Origin: Mycobacterium sp.
GTDB lineage: Bacteria; Actinomycetota; Actinomycetes; Mycobacteriales; Mycobacteriaceae
Direction: 5' to 3'
Length of the DNA stretch: 64,000 bases
Assembly: GCA_020438845.1 (NCBI GenBank)
Contig: JAGQTV010000111.1
Span: 17,854-81,853 of the forward strand
A program made the position numbers and the translations under genes. The notes beneath the pieces were generated by a model that worked only from the letters and a program-made list of their open reading frames with translations, was not told where the DNA came from and did no database searches. Positions 17,761 through 26,607 of this stretch are shown here, one piece after another (the stretch's first letter is position 1; each line of letters begins with the position of its first letter).

Positions 17761-18429
17761 ATGACCAGTAATGAACCGTTGCGGGACGATGAGGTCATTG
17801 TCGAGGTGGCGGGAGCGATAGTCGGAGGGCGGCTGACCGTTCCGCAGGAGCCTCGCGGCATCGTCGTGTTCGCACACGGCAGCGGCAGCAGCAGACACAG
17901 CCCCCGTAATCGTTTCGTGGCGGAGGTTCTGCAGTCGGCGGGGTTGGCAACCCTGCTGTTCGATCTGCTCACACCGGAAGAAGAGGCCAACCGCGCCAAC
18001 GTCTTTGACATCGGGCTACTGGCCGACCGGCTGGTAGAGGTCACCCTGTGGCTGCGCTCAGCCCGGGATGCCGCCGGACTTCCAGTGGGCTATTTCGGCG
18101 CGAGCACAGGCGCCGGGGCGGCACTGCGGGCTGCCGCCGATCCCCGAGTGGACCTTTTCGCTGTGGTGTCCCGCGGTGGCCGGCCGGATTTGGCGGGCAA
18201 CTTCCTCCCTCGTGTACAGGCTCCGACGTTGCTGATCGTCGGAAGCCGCGATCAGACCGTGCTTGACCTCAACCGGCAGGCCGCCGCGGCGATGACGGCG
18301 CCGTGCCAGATCGCGGTTGTACCGGGTGCCACCCACTTGTTCGAGGAACCCGGCACGCTGGAGCAGGTTGCGGTGCTGGCCCGCAAGTGGTTCACCAACC
18401 ACCTCACCCCAATTCCGGTGGAACCCTGA
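17761..18429 (+). CDS. Alpha/beta hydrolase, dienelactone-hydrolase-like
   Basis: 222 residues from ATG 17761, which has a good ribosome site (GGGAGG). Alpha/beta hydrolase fold: oxyanion region FAHGSGSSRHSPRN (about 40-53), nucleophile elbow YFGASTGAGAAL with Ser, acid region VGSRDQTVLDLN and His in GATHLFEE. This pattern fits small cytosolic hydrolases often found alone or fused to phosphoribosyltransferases in mycobacteria. Substrate unknown. In-frame ATGs upstream, inside a tandem repeat, could add about 26 residues. The stop overlaps the start of the rhodanese gene by four bases, so they are probably coupled. Confidence 0.85.
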   Translation: MTSNEPLRDDEVIVEVAGAIVGGRLTVPQEPRGIVVFAHGSGSSRHSPRNRFVAEVLQSAGLATLLFDLLTPEEEANRANVFDIGLLADRLVEVTLWLRSARDAAGLPVGYFGASTGAGAALRAAADPRVDLFAVVSRGGRPDLAGNFLPRVQAPTLLIVGSRDQTVLDLNRQAAAAMTAPCQIAVVPGATHLFEEPGTLEQVAVLARKWFTNHLTPIPVEP

Positions 18430-19268
18430 TGCGCGAGGACGTTCTGGTCAGCGCGGAAGAATTGCTCAAAATGCCGCAGATGCCCGCGCCCGCGATCCTT
18501 GACGTGCGCTGGCGCCTGGACCAGCCCGACGGTCAGGCCGCCTACGTGGCCGGTCACATTCCAGGTGCGGTCTACGTGTCACTCGAGGACGAATTGAGCG
18601 ACCACTCCCGGCCCGGGCTGGGACGCCACCCGCTGCCGTCGGGCGCCGATCTGCAGGCCGCCGCCCGTCGTTGGGGGCTGAGCAACCATCGGCCGGTCGT
18701 CGTCTACGACGACTGGAACCGGGCGGGGTCGTCGCGGGCGTGGTGGGTACTGGCTTCGGCGGGTCTGGACGTGCGGATCCTTAACGGCGGCCTCGCCGCG
18801 TGGACCGCCGCGGGGGGTGCGCTGGAAACCGGCCAGGTGACACCAGAGCCCGGCGACGTGACCATCTCGCATCCCGATCTTTATCGCGGTGCTCTGAGGA
18901 CCGTCACAGCTGAAGAGGTCGCCCACGGGGCGGTTTCGGCACTGCTGGACGCGCGGGCACCCGAGCGATTCCGCGGCGAGGTCGAGCCGGTCGATCCGGT
19001 GGCTGGGCATATTCCGGGCGCGCGAAACCTGCCGAGTCTGGCCCTACTGGACGACGACGGCACTTTCCGGGACACCAGCGCGATCGCCGCGTTGGTTGCC
19101 GACCGCAGCGTGACCGCCTCAGACGTCGTCGGTGTGTACTGCGGTTCGGGAGTCACTGCGTCCGTGGTACTGGCCGCGCTCAGCTCCATCGGAATCGAAG
19201 CAGCACTTTTTCCGGGGTCTTGGTCGCAGTGGAGCGCCGAGGCGGGTCGGCCGGTTGCCACCGGGTGA
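18429..19268 (+). CDS. Two-domain sulfurtransferase (rhodanese family)
   Basis: 279 residues, ATG overlapping the previous stop. Two tandem rhodanese domains. The first (about 20-130; ILDVRW, GHIPGAVYV) has Asp at the position of the catalytic Cys (VVVYDDWN) and is structural. The second (about 145-275; LLDARAPERFRGE, GHIPGARNLP) carries the active Cys loop CGSGVT. It transfers sulfur from thiosulfate or mercaptopyruvate to an acceptor; the CGSGVT loop is of the mercaptopyruvate-sulfurtransferase-like type. Length and layout match mycobacterial SseA/SseB proteins. Confidence 0.93.
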   Translation: MREDVLVSAEELLKMPQMPAPAILDVRWRLDQPDGQAAYVAGHIPGAVYVSLEDELSDHSRPGLGRHPLPSGADLQAAARRWGLSNHRPVVVYDDWNRAGSSRAWWVLASAGLDVRILNGGLAAWTAAGGALETGQVTPEPGDVTISHPDLYRGALRTVTAEEVAHGAVSALLDARAPERFRGEVEPVDPVAGHIPGARNLPSLALLDDDGTFRDTSAIAALVADRSVTASDVVGVYCGSGVTASVVLAALSSIGIEAALFPGSWSQWSAEAGRPVATG

Positions 19269-19275
19269 CCACCGC

Positions 19276-19539
19276 TCAGTGGCGCACCCAGACCGAGATA
19301 TAACCAATCGGAATTCCGGTGCGGGTGGCAATGCATTCGCGGGCCGAAAGCTCGACGGTGGCGCGGGTCGCCGCCTCGGCGGTCTCGCCGAGTTCGGGGA
19401 TCTCGATCAACCAGCGATTGCCGTCCGGGCGAATGTCGATTTCGAAAGACTGGCCTGCGACTGGGCGCAAAACCCGGCGAGTGCGCAGACCGCTTGGCGG
19501 ACGAACGGCCGCAACGCGATTCCTGTGCTGGGTTCGCAT
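19276..19539 (-). CDS. HicB-like small protein
   Basis: 87 residues. After a basic N-terminus, the core FEIDIRPDGNRWLIEIPELGE followed by the helix TAEAATRATVELSARECIA resembles the partial RNase-H fold of HicB antitoxins, in which a strand-rich half receives a long helix. No HicA toxin is next to it, so it is probably an orphan. It converges on the rhodanese gene seven bases away. Function is not assigned beyond the fold. Confidence 0.6.
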   Translation of the reverse strand: MRTQHRNRVAAVRPPSGLRTRRVLRPVAGQSFEIDIRPDGNRWLIEIPELGETAEAATRATVELSARECIATRTGIPIGYISVWVRH

Positions 19540-19689
19540 AGTCCGCTCCTTTTCCGCTTAAATGCCTGCCCAGGTCCGATCTCTCGCCACGAATTTGGGC
19601 GGCGTTGAAACTACAGCCACTTCTATAACGATGCAAACTCCCGCACGGTTATGCTCGGCGCGGCGGACTTCGGGGTGAGGAGACAGGTG

Positions 19690-20646
19690 ATGACGGCTAG
19701 CCGCAACAGGGTTCTCTTCCGGCCAGTCATTCCATTAGCCCTGGTCACTGGCCTCCTGGGGGTGGGGCTCATCGGCACCGCAGGGTGCACGAAATCGACG
19801 GCCGCCCCCGCCACCGGCAACGTGGCAGCGGCCCCGGCGTTCCCGAAGGAGCCCGCCCCGACCCCGGCGGAGGGTGCCCAACCGCCGCTGGCGGCCAACC
19901 CAGAACAGGTGGGTGCCGACCTTATTGCCGACGAACTCGCGCTGCGCGACCCCGCCACCGGCGAGCCGGCCCTGACAGCGGCCGCCCGCCGCCAACAGCG
20001 GGCCTATCGCGCAATCGGCCGAAATGACCAGTGGGACTCGATCATCCGGCCGATGATCCCGGCTGAACTGGCCGACGTCTACGCCCGCAACGTGGATGCC
20101 CGCCACCAATTGAACGCTTTGGCCGAGGTCCGCGACACCCTGCCCGCCTGGCGGATCATCCCGCCCGCACCGGCAGAAGAGCTTCTGGGATTCTACCGCG
20201 AAGCCGAGGCGGCCACTGGCGTCGGCTGGAACTACCTGGCCGCCATCAACTTCGTCGAAACCCGGTTCGGCAGCATCGCCGGCACCAGCACCGCCGGGGC
20301 GCAGGGTCCGATGCAGTTCATGCCACCGACGTGGGCTGCATACAGCCAGGGAGGGGAGGTCACGAATCCGCGGGACGCCATCATGGCGGCCGGTCGGTAT
20401 CTGGCCGCCAACGGTTTCGCCGCCAGCCCCGATCGCGCCATTTTCGCCTATAACCACGCCAACACCTACGTGCGGGCTGTCCAGGACTACGCGGGGTTGA
20501 TGGCTAACGATCCTGCCGCATTCCCCGGGTACTACCGCTGGGAGGTGTACTACTACACCACTGCCGGGGATGTGCTGTTGCCGATCGGCTACTCGACCGA
20601 GTCGCGGATTCCGGTCGGAGAGTATCTCGCCAGCCACCCGCAGTAG
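19690..20646 (+). CDS. Lytic transglycosylase-like lipoprotein (SLT domain)
   Basis: 318 residues from ATG 19690. A signal peptide ends at Cys in GTAGCTKS, a slightly atypical lipobox, and is followed by a Pro/Ala-rich linker. A helical segment (about 85-150) precedes the lysozyme-like SLT domain: catalytic Glu in AINFVETRFG, then GPMQFMPPTWAAY and AGRYLAANG, and AIFAYNHANTYV. It should cleave the glycan strands of peptidoglycan at the cell surface. It stands alone between divergent and convergent neighbours. Confidence 0.88.
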   Translation: MTASRNRVLFRPVIPLALVTGLLGVGLIGTAGCTKSTAAPATGNVAAAPAFPKEPAPTPAEGAQPPLAANPEQVGADLIADELALRDPATGEPALTAAARRQQRAYRAIGRNDQWDSIIRPMIPAELADVYARNVDARHQLNALAEVRDTLPAWRIIPPAPAEELLGFYREAEAATGVGWNYLAAINFVETRFGSIAGTSTAGAQGPMQFMPPTWAAYSQGGEVTNPRDAIMAAGRYLAANGFAASPDRAIFAYNHANTYVRAVQDYAGLMANDPAAFPGYYRWEVYYYTTAGDVLLPIGYSTESRIPVGEYLASHPQ

Positions 20647-20650
20647 CGGC

Positions 20651-21427
20651 TCAGTGCTCGAAGATCGCCACCGCCCGGGTCCATCCCGCCGAGGCGGCAT
20701 GGATTTTCACTGGGAAGCAGGCCACTTCGAAGCCGTCGGCCGGGAGTGACTCGAGGTTGTGGAGCTTCTCGATATGGCAGTAGCCGATCGTCCGGCCGGC
20801 GCGGTGGCCTTCCCAGATGATCGACGGGTCGTGGCTTTTCGCGTAGCGCTTCGCGGTGTAAGCAAACGGGGCATCCCAACTCCAGGCGTCGGTTCCGGTC
20901 AGGCGGACCCCGCGTTCCAACAGGTAGAGCGTCGCATCGCGCCCCATTCCGCAGCCCTTGCCGACGTAATCAGGCTGTCCGTAACGGGTTCCGGCGCTGG
21001 TGTTCACCAGCACAATGTCCAGCGGTTTCAAGACGTGACCAATACGGATCAGTTCGGTCTCGACGTCCTCAGGGGTTACGACATAGCCGTCGTCGAAGTG
21101 CCGGAAATCGAGTTTGACGGCTGGCTGAAGGCACCACTCCAGGGGTACCTCGTCGATCGTGATGGCGCGCTTGCCCCCGTCCATCGTTGAGGCGTAGTGA
21201 TAGGGCGCGTCGAGGTGGGTGCCGTTGTGGGTGGTGATCCGGACCCGTTCGATGGCCCAGCCTTCCCGGTCGGGGAGGTCGTTGACCGTCGCACCCGGGA
21301 AGAACGCCACCACTTCCTCGGCGGTCTGGCGATGGTCGTAGTAGTCGATCTCGGGAAGGTGACCGGGCGGGTCGGAGGCGATGCCGGCCTGCAGGGGCAC
21401 TGAGAGGTCGATGAACTGGCGGGTCAT
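20651..21427 (-). CDS. Cyclase-family metal-dependent hydrolase (kynurenine-formamidase fold)
   Basis: 258 residues. The metal-binding signature HNGTHLDAPYHY (about 67-78) is intact, with a further acidic site in GTDAWSWD. Family members hydrolyse formamides, lactams or related amide bonds; which one cannot be told here. The start overlaps the stop of the upstream lipase-like gene by four bases, so both are translated from one mRNA. Confidence 0.85.
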   Translation of the reverse strand: MTRQFIDLSVPLQAGIASDPPGHLPEIDYYDHRQTAEEVVAFFPGATVNDLPDREGWAIERVRITTHNGTHLDAPYHYASTMDGGKRAITIDEVPLEWCLQPAVKLDFRHFDDGYVVTPEDVETELIRIGHVLKPLDIVLVNTSAGTRYGQPDYVGKGCGMGRDATLYLLERGVRLTGTDAWSWDAPFAYTAKRYAKSHDPSIIWEGHRAGRTIGYCHIEKLHNLESLPADGFEVACFPVKIHAASAGWTRAVAIFEH

Positions 21428-22236
21428 CGGACCTGATCATCTCGCTCGATGAACTCCATGAGCACCCGGACTACCTCAGGGGAGTACAGCAGCGACAGGT
21501 GACCCAGTCCCTCGACGGCGACGTCGTCGCCTCCGCGACCCGACAACTGGCTGGTTGTCGGCGGGTGCACGATGTTGTCGTGCGTCGAATAGACGCTCAG
21601 CGTCGGCGAAATGACCGTCCGATCCCTCCGCGCGGCGGCGAACTCGCCGCCGCGCAGTTCGTTGCCGACCCTGCCGAGAATGGGACCACGCCACTTGACG
21701 CCGTCATGTGGAGTGCCGATGGTGATGCAATGCGCCACTTTGCCCTCTCCGGCGGGGGAGTGGGTGTACTCCAGGATTACCAGCCCACCGAGCGAGTGCG
21801 CCACGAGATCGACCTTTGCAGCGCCGGTCTCGGCGCATACCCGGTCGACGAAGCGGCTCAGTCGGGGTGTGTTGTTGTCCACCGAATCCCACCAGGGATA
21901 GTTGAACCCATACAGTGGGCCCCTGGAAGTCTTGCGGAATTGCCTTGCCATCCACCAGAAGTCGGCCCGGTTCTGGAAGTAACCGTGAACGAAGATCACC
22001 GGGATTCCGTCGCCTTTGCCGAACCGTCGCCCGATGAAGAAGTAGATGGGGATCAGCGGCTGGGTGATCATCACGTAGTACAACTCGCGCATCATCGCCG
22101 ACGCGTGGCTCTGCCCGGGCCGAGGCTCGACATGCCTGGCCATCAGGACGAATGACCCGATCAGGTAGACCAATGCCGGGACGAGCAGGATGACGAAGGC
22201 AGCGAGAACGGTCCATTCTGCTGTCTCGAGGTTCAC
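21424..22236 (-). CDS. Membrane-anchored alpha/beta hydrolase (lipase-like)
   Basis: 270 residues. An N-terminal membrane helix (VLAAFVILLVPALVYLIGSFVLM) is followed by an alpha/beta hydrolase domain with oxyanion motif FVHGYFQNRADF, nucleophile elbow AHSLGG, a second block TIGTPHDG and a late His (GLGHLSLLYS). This looks like the triacylglycerol lipase/PGAP1-like class acting on lipids at the membrane. It is translated ahead of the cyclase-family gene, with a four-base overlap. Confidence 0.83.
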   Translation of the reverse strand: MNLETAEWTVLAAFVILLVPALVYLIGSFVLMARHVEPRPGQSHASAMMRELYYVMITQPLIPIYFFIGRRFGKGDGIPVIFVHGYFQNRADFWWMARQFRKTSRGPLYGFNYPWWDSVDNNTPRLSRFVDRVCAETGAAKVDLVAHSLGGLVILEYTHSPAGEGKVAHCITIGTPHDGVKWRGPILGRVGNELRGGEFAAARRDRTVISPTLSVYSTHDNIVHPPTTSQLSGRGGDDVAVEGLGHLSLLYSPEVVRVLMEFIERDDQVR

Positions 22237-22266
22237 GGCGGAATCCTAACGCGTTGGCGCACAGCG

Positions 22267-23133
22267 TCAGTGCTGAAGCGGCCTCTCTTCGCCAAGGGCG
22301 TCGGCCACTGCGTTCTGGAACACTGCTTCCTCAGGTGTGATGCCCGTCCAGCGCTGGAAGATCTGCATGGCCAACTGGACCAGCATCTCGACCCCGTCGA
22401 CAACACGGCACCCGCGATCGCGGGCGGTCGCCAGGAACGGGGTGATGCGCGGGTTGGTGATCACGTCCACCGCGACGCAGTCCGCATGCACCGAATCCCA
22501 TTGGACGGGAACGGGCTCCAGGTCCGGGGCGCAACCCAGGTGGGTGGCGTTCATCAACAGGGTGGTGCTGTCGGGGACCCGCACCGGAGACTGCCAGGCC
22601 TGCCACTCGCACGGTACCCCGGTAGCATCCCGGACGCGCTGGGCCACCTCGCGGCCCTGACCCTCGCGGCGTGTGACGAGGGTCAGATGGGCGGCGCCGG
22701 CCCAGCCGATCTCCACCGCCATTGCTCGCCCGGCGCCCCCGGCGCCCAGGATCACCACGCGTTGGCCGCGCAGTGGAACCACTTTCTCGATCGCCCGGAC
22801 CACGCCCTTGCCGTCGTTGTTGTGGCCGATCAGGCGCTCGTCCTCGACGGTGAGGTAGTTGGCGGCGCCGATCGCGCGAACGTCATCGTCGACCTCGTCG
22901 AGCATTGGGATGACCGCCACCTTGTAGGGGACCGTGATCCCGATACCCCGATACCCCAGGGGGCGCAACGCCGCCAGGGCCAGCGAGAGGTCATGTTCGT
23001 CTGCGATGTCGCTCTTCCAGAACTGCCAATTCAGTCCGTAGTGCGCGTAGACCGCGTCGAACATGATGTCGATCGGGTTCTCGGCGACCGGATGGCCGAG
23101 CATCCCGGTCATCTGTTTCTGGGGCGGGATCAT
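22267..23133 (-). CDS. Shikimate dehydrogenase-like enzyme lacking the Ser-x-Ser substrate motif
   Basis: 288 residues from the ATG at 23131-23133; the open frame runs upstream, but those codons do not resemble the family. Substrate half: GITVPYK with catalytic Lys and GHNNDGKG with catalytic Asp. NADP half: glycine loop ILGAGGAGRAM. The N-terminal Ser pair that holds the shikimate carboxylate is replaced by LGHPVAENPIDIMF, so it is likely a paralogue acting on another substrate, not the pathway AroE. It is divergent from the PucR-type regulator. Confidence 0.85.
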   Translation of the reverse strand: MIPPQKQMTGMLGHPVAENPIDIMFDAVYAHYGLNWQFWKSDIADEHDLSLALAALRPLGYRGIGITVPYKVAVIPMLDEVDDDVRAIGAANYLTVEDERLIGHNNDGKGVVRAIEKVVPLRGQRVVILGAGGAGRAMAVEIGWAGAAHLTLVTRREGQGREVAQRVRDATGVPCEWQAWQSPVRVPDSTTLLMNATHLGCAPDLEPVPVQWDSVHADCVAVDVITNPRITPFLATARDRGCRVVDGVEMLVQLAMQIFQRWTGITPEEAVFQNAVADALGEERPLQH

Positions 23134-23269
23134 GGCGGGAATGGTAATTGCGCGAGATCGGGGGCGGCCCAGATCCTCGAACCGTCCCGTCAAACCAGTT
23201 GATCGGCGTTCTGCGGTGGCAATTCTGGGTGAGAATCGGGCGAGGTGATCCAGGCGAGGAGGGTTAAGA

Positions 23270-24508
23270 GTGGCAGCGTCCGATGCGGAGGCCGCCGACC
23301 GTTGGCTGGAGGATTTCGCCCGGGCCGCGGAGAGCACGGAGAGTCTCGACCGGTTGGTGGCGGTCGTCACCGATCGAATCGTCACGGCTCTGCCGGAGTT
23401 TCTCGACCCGACATTGCGGCCCGGGCTGAACGCCAGTGCCCGGGGGAACTGGAAGGGCTTCCTCGCCGTCGTGGCCAGCGAACGGATCGAGGTCCGACCG
23501 GCGCCACAAGTTCGGGAGTGGGCGCGGACCCTGGCAAGGCGTGGATTCGAACTACCCGTGCTGCTGTCGTCGTACCGGATTGCCCAACGTGCGACGTGGG
23601 ACTTCATCAATGACGTTCTGCAGGAACAGGTCTCAGATCCGGCGTTGAGATCGGCCGTGTTGGTGAAGTTCTGGTCGCGCGCTTCCGAATGGATGGACAG
23701 CACGGTTGAAACGCTGATCGGGATGTTCTCCGAGGAACAGGCACTGTGGCAGAGCAGTCCACTGGCGCGACAAGCCGCGATCGTGCGGGCCATTCTGGCC
23801 GGGCAGGCCGTCGATCTCGACTCGGCGAGCTCGACATTGAAGTACCCCCTGAATCAGCACCACACCGCATTCGCCGTGCGCATCGACCCGACCGCCCCCG
23901 ACGCGGACGTACACAATATGGTTCGTACTGCAGCTCGATCGGTGAGTACTTGGCTCGGCGGCGGGGAACCGCTGGTCGTTCCCAGTGGCGCCCGAAGCGC
24001 CTGGGGCTGGACGGCTACACCGTTTCCCGCAGAAGTGCCTGCGCCGCCGGACGCGCCGGGACTTGCGACATTCGTGCAGGTGAGCGTAGGAAACGGCCAT
24101 TCCGGGGTGAGCGGTTTTCGACTGAGCCACCACGAGGCCGTCGCCGCACTCTCTGTTGCCGCTCAGGGCGTTTCCATCACCCGATTCCCGGATGTCGAGT
24201 TGGCCTGTCTGGTCGGAGGCAGCCTCGGCGACGAACTGAGGTCCGCCTTTGTTCAACGCGAGTTAGGCGGTCTCGCCGCTGGGGACGAAAATTCCGGCAG
24301 GCTCCGCGAAACGCTGCGTGCCTACCTGCGAAACGGGGGCGACGCAGCGTTGACCGGCACTCAACTGATGTTGCACCCCAACGGCGTCCGCTACCGCATC
24401 CGGCAGGCAGAAAAGCGGATGGGCCACTCGATCCAGCAACGGCGCGGTCACATCGAGGTGGCGCTTGAGATCGTCAGCGTCCTCGGCATCGCGCCGTCGA
24501 CCGAATAG
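23270..24508 (+). CDS. PucR/CdaR-type transcriptional regulator
   Basis: 412 residues from GTG 23270, with a strong ribosome site (GAGGAGGG) eight bases upstream. The N-terminal half is helical and of the kind seen in actinobacterial PucR proteins; a GGDEF-like central region is only vaguely recognisable. The C-terminal helix-turn-helix of the PucR family is clear: LRETLRAYLRNGG, then TGTQLMLHPNGVRYRIRQAEK. It may control the divergent shikimate-dehydrogenase-like gene or nearby catabolic genes (inferred from position only). Confidence 0.87.
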   Translation: MAASDAEAADRWLEDFARAAESTESLDRLVAVVTDRIVTALPEFLDPTLRPGLNASARGNWKGFLAVVASERIEVRPAPQVREWARTLARRGFELPVLLSSYRIAQRATWDFINDVLQEQVSDPALRSAVLVKFWSRASEWMDSTVETLIGMFSEEQALWQSSPLARQAAIVRAILAGQAVDLDSASSTLKYPLNQHHTAFAVRIDPTAPDADVHNMVRTAARSVSTWLGGGEPLVVPSGARSAWGWTATPFPAEVPAPPDAPGLATFVQVSVGNGHSGVSGFRLSHHEAVAALSVAAQGVSITRFPDVELACLVGGSLGDELRSAFVQRELGGLAAGDENSGRLRETLRAYLRNGGDAALTGTQLMLHPNGVRYRIRQAEKRMGHSIQQRRGHIEVALEIVSVLGIAPSTE

Positions 24509-24528
24509 CGAAACGGCTGAGCCGGTTG

Positions 24529-24879
24529 TTATCGGGGCCCGTTGCCGCCACCGGGTCCGTTACCACCACCCAGTCCACCACCGGGTCCGTTACCGCCACC
24601 GGGCCCGTTACCGCCACCGGGTCCGTTACCACCACCCAGTCCACCACCGGGTCCGTTACCGCCACCGAGTCCGCCACCAGGTCCGTTGTTAGAACCACCG
24701 GCGATCCCCACGCCGTCGGAGCCGGGAAGGTCGCCGAGCTGCACGTCGCACGCCGCCCCCGTCCTCAGGTCGGTCGGGTCGCCGCTCACACAGTCCGTCG
24801 GGTCGGCCAGGGCCGGGACTGCTGCTCCGGTCAGCAGAGCGCCTGCTACTGCTGCGGCGCCGAGAAGTTTCTTGATCAT
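24529..24879 (-). CDS. Small exported glycine-rich repeat protein
   Basis: 116 residues from the ATG at 24877-24879 (an upstream ATG at 24912 would put a charged stretch before the signal peptide). Signal peptide KKLLGAAAVAGALLTGAAVPALA, then a 45-residue part with two Cys (PTDCVSGD; AACDVQLGD), and finally tandem NGPGGG and LGGG units to the stop. The repeat is nearly perfect at DNA level (24535-24690). Probably cell-wall or secreted; function unknown. Confidence 0.75.
   Translation of the reverse strand: MIKKLLGAAAVAGALLTGAAVPALADPTDCVSGDPTDLRTGAACDVQLGDLPGSDGVGIAGGSNNGPGGGLGGGNGPGGGLGGGNGPGGGNGPGGGNGPGGGLGGGNGPGGGNGPR
24535..24690. repeat. Gly-rich tandem repeat array
   Basis: Repeats of about 18 bases (plus-strand core accgggtccgttaccgcc and variants) encode N-G-P-G-G-G, with interspersed L-G-G-G units. 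Copy number is likely to vary between strains by slippage. Confidence 0.85.
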
Positions 24880-24951
24880 GGGGCTCCTGTCGAGTTCTCT
24901 TGACGTCTGCATCGGGTCGGCGGCTGTGGGCGTTACCGCAACCTCTCTGCG

Positions 24952-25257
24952 CTACCTGTTCCAGCGCGCCTTCACGTCTTCGGCGAAGGACTCGTACTCG
25001 CGAAGGGGCAGCATTTCCTCGATCTCCATGATGTGACGCATGGGCATCGCTCCCAAAGCCAAGCGGTCGATCTCGTCGTGGGAATCGACGTCAAGGATCA
25101 TCACCACCCGCCGCTGGCCGGCGACCTTGTACAGCGCACGAATCTTCCCGTGTGACTTGGCGGCCAGTGCGCTCTCGGCCTCCTGCTCCCACAGGTCCCA
25201 CAGTTCGTCCTCGTCGATTCGGGTGTGATCGACCTTCACTTTGGCGAAGAACAACAT
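24952..25257 (-). CDS. Muconolactone isomerase-like small protein
   Basis: 101 residues, a typical size for muconolactone delta-isomerase (ferredoxin-like fold). The pattern LFFAKVKVDH, AAKSHGKIRALYKVAGQ, MILDVDSHDEIDRLALGAMP and the C-terminal MEIEEMLPL follows that family closely. The true reaction may differ, since many members act on other substrates. It lies 47 bases after the alpha/beta hydrolase gene, on the same strand. Confidence 0.8.
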   Translation of the reverse strand: MLFFAKVKVDHTRIDEDELWDLWEQEAESALAAKSHGKIRALYKVAGQRRVVMILDVDSHDEIDRLALGAMPMRHIMEIEEMLPLREYESFAEDVKARWNR

Positions 25258-25304
25258 CGGCGGATCCTCTCTGACTACGGCGAATGGAATGGGCGGGCAG
25301 GCAC

Positions 25305-26273
25305 TTACGCTTCGAGATACCCGCCCGCGACCCAGGACAGCACCATTTCGGCGAATTGCTCAGCGTTGTCCTGGTAGGAGAAGTGGCCGCAGTGATCGAA
25401 AATCTGAAGGCGGCTGCGGGGCAGCCGCCGATGGAGTCGATGGGCATTGTCGACCAGCAGGAACTGGTCGAGTTCGCCCCAGAAGACCAACGTCGGAACA
25501 GTGAGTTCCGCAAGATGCGGATCCACCGTCGCGAGGTTCTCGGGATAGGTCTTGAACCAGTAAGTGACGGGGCCAATGCGGCCGTCGTAGGACGCGACGT
25601 AGTCGGCGACCTCGTCGTAACTGGGCGAGTAGTTCACGCAGGCCAGGCGGTAAGCGCCCTCGACGAAGGCCTGGGCGCCCGCGACCTGGAACATCATCCG
25701 CCAAAACGGTGAATGGACCCCCTTGTCGATGATGCTGCCATTGGCAGTCGGCAGGATTCCGGGCCCATCACCGATGATCAGACTTGCCAGGACGTGGGGT
25801 CGGTGAATCGCGTAATGCAGAGCGGCGGCCATGCCCACGTCGGGTCCGACGAGGTGAACGTCGGTGAGGTTCAACTCGCGGATGAAATTCTCCAGGAAAC
25901 GACTCTGCGCATCGAAACTCATGAACTCGAGGCCGCCCTCGCTTCGCCCGAAGCCCGGCAGGTCCAACGCGACCAGTCGACAGTACCGGCCCAGTTCTTC
26001 CCATATCTGCGTGAAACACAGGATGCTTTGTGGCAGGGGCGAGAGCAGCAAAACGGTTGGGCCGTCGGCGGTTCCGCCCTGCGCAAACCGCACTTTCACG
26101 CCGTCGATGTCCTCGTATGTGAGGTTCATCGTGATCCCGGCCGGTCTCGGCTGAGCCCGGCCGGCACCCTCACGCCGAGCCTTGCGGATCGTCCGATATT
26201 CGGGTGTTGTCGCTAGTAGCACTTCGGCGTTCAGCTTGCCGAACCAACCGATTGGATCATTATCGGTGCTCAT
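25305..26273 (-). CDS. Alpha/beta hydrolase with Asp nucleophile (epoxide hydrolase/dehalogenase type)
   Basis: 322 residues. Elbow motif LVGPDVGMAAALHYA has Asp as nucleophile, as in epoxide hydrolases and haloalkane dehalogenases rather than esterases; a late acid (FWGELDQFL) and His (DHCGHFSYQD) complete the triad. An N-terminal stretch of about 45 residues precedes the fold. Grouped with the isomerase-like gene downstream, it suggests breakdown of a cyclic or aromatic compound, with the exact substrate unknown. Confidence 0.85.
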   Translation of the reverse strand: MSTDNDPIGWFGKLNAEVLLATTPEYRTIRKARREGAGRAQPRPAGITMNLTYEDIDGVKVRFAQGGTADGPTVLLLSPLPQSILCFTQIWEELGRYCRLVALDLPGFGRSEGGLEFMSFDAQSRFLENFIRELNLTDVHLVGPDVGMAAALHYAIHRPHVLASLIIGDGPGILPTANGSIIDKGVHSPFWRMMFQVAGAQAFVEGAYRLACVNYSPSYDEVADYVASYDGRIGPVTYWFKTYPENLATVDPHLAELTVPTLVFWGELDQFLLVDNAHRLHRRLPRSRLQIFDHCGHFSYQDNAEQFAEMVLSWVAGGYLEA

Positions 26274-26607
26274 TTAGCGGCCCCTATCTGCCCAGTGAGG
26301 TTACCCGCCCGTTCATGGGCAGAGAGCTCCGATGGGAATGCAGCAATTCTTCCCCGATGCTCTCCCACCATCACTGTCGCCGGGAACAGAACTGTCGAAG
26401 ACTGCTGTGATCGGGACCAGCCGCGGTGATGGGTGCCGACTGGTGGACTGCCGAGCAGGAAAACTTTGCCGGACAACCATATTCGCGCAATCCGGACCTC
26501 AGAGCTCCCAAACTGTCCGCGACACGATCCCAGTGGGTCAGTGGAATCAACCGGTGACCCCGACTGATGTCTTGCGCGAGTTGCTCCGCGCGGCCGACCA
26601 CGGAAAT
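26274..26607. other. Intergenic region with no convincing gene
   Basis: About 330 bases lie between the start of the alpha/beta hydrolase gene and the end of the ABM-membrane gene. Short frames exist on both strands but show no family-like motif, signal peptide or good ribosome site. It probably holds the promoter of the minus-strand hydrolase gene; no clear promoter boxes were seen. Confidence 0.5.

Noticed and set aside
22267-23793. A 508-codon version of the shikimate-dehydrogenase-like gene
   Set aside because: The first 220 codons are antisense to the PucR-type regulator and unlike the family; the ATG at 23133 gives the normal length.
24535-24690. Regular short repeats considered as a CRISPR array
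   Set aside because: The units are contiguous, without spacers, and encode in-frame Asn-Gly-Pro-Gly repeats of an exported protein.
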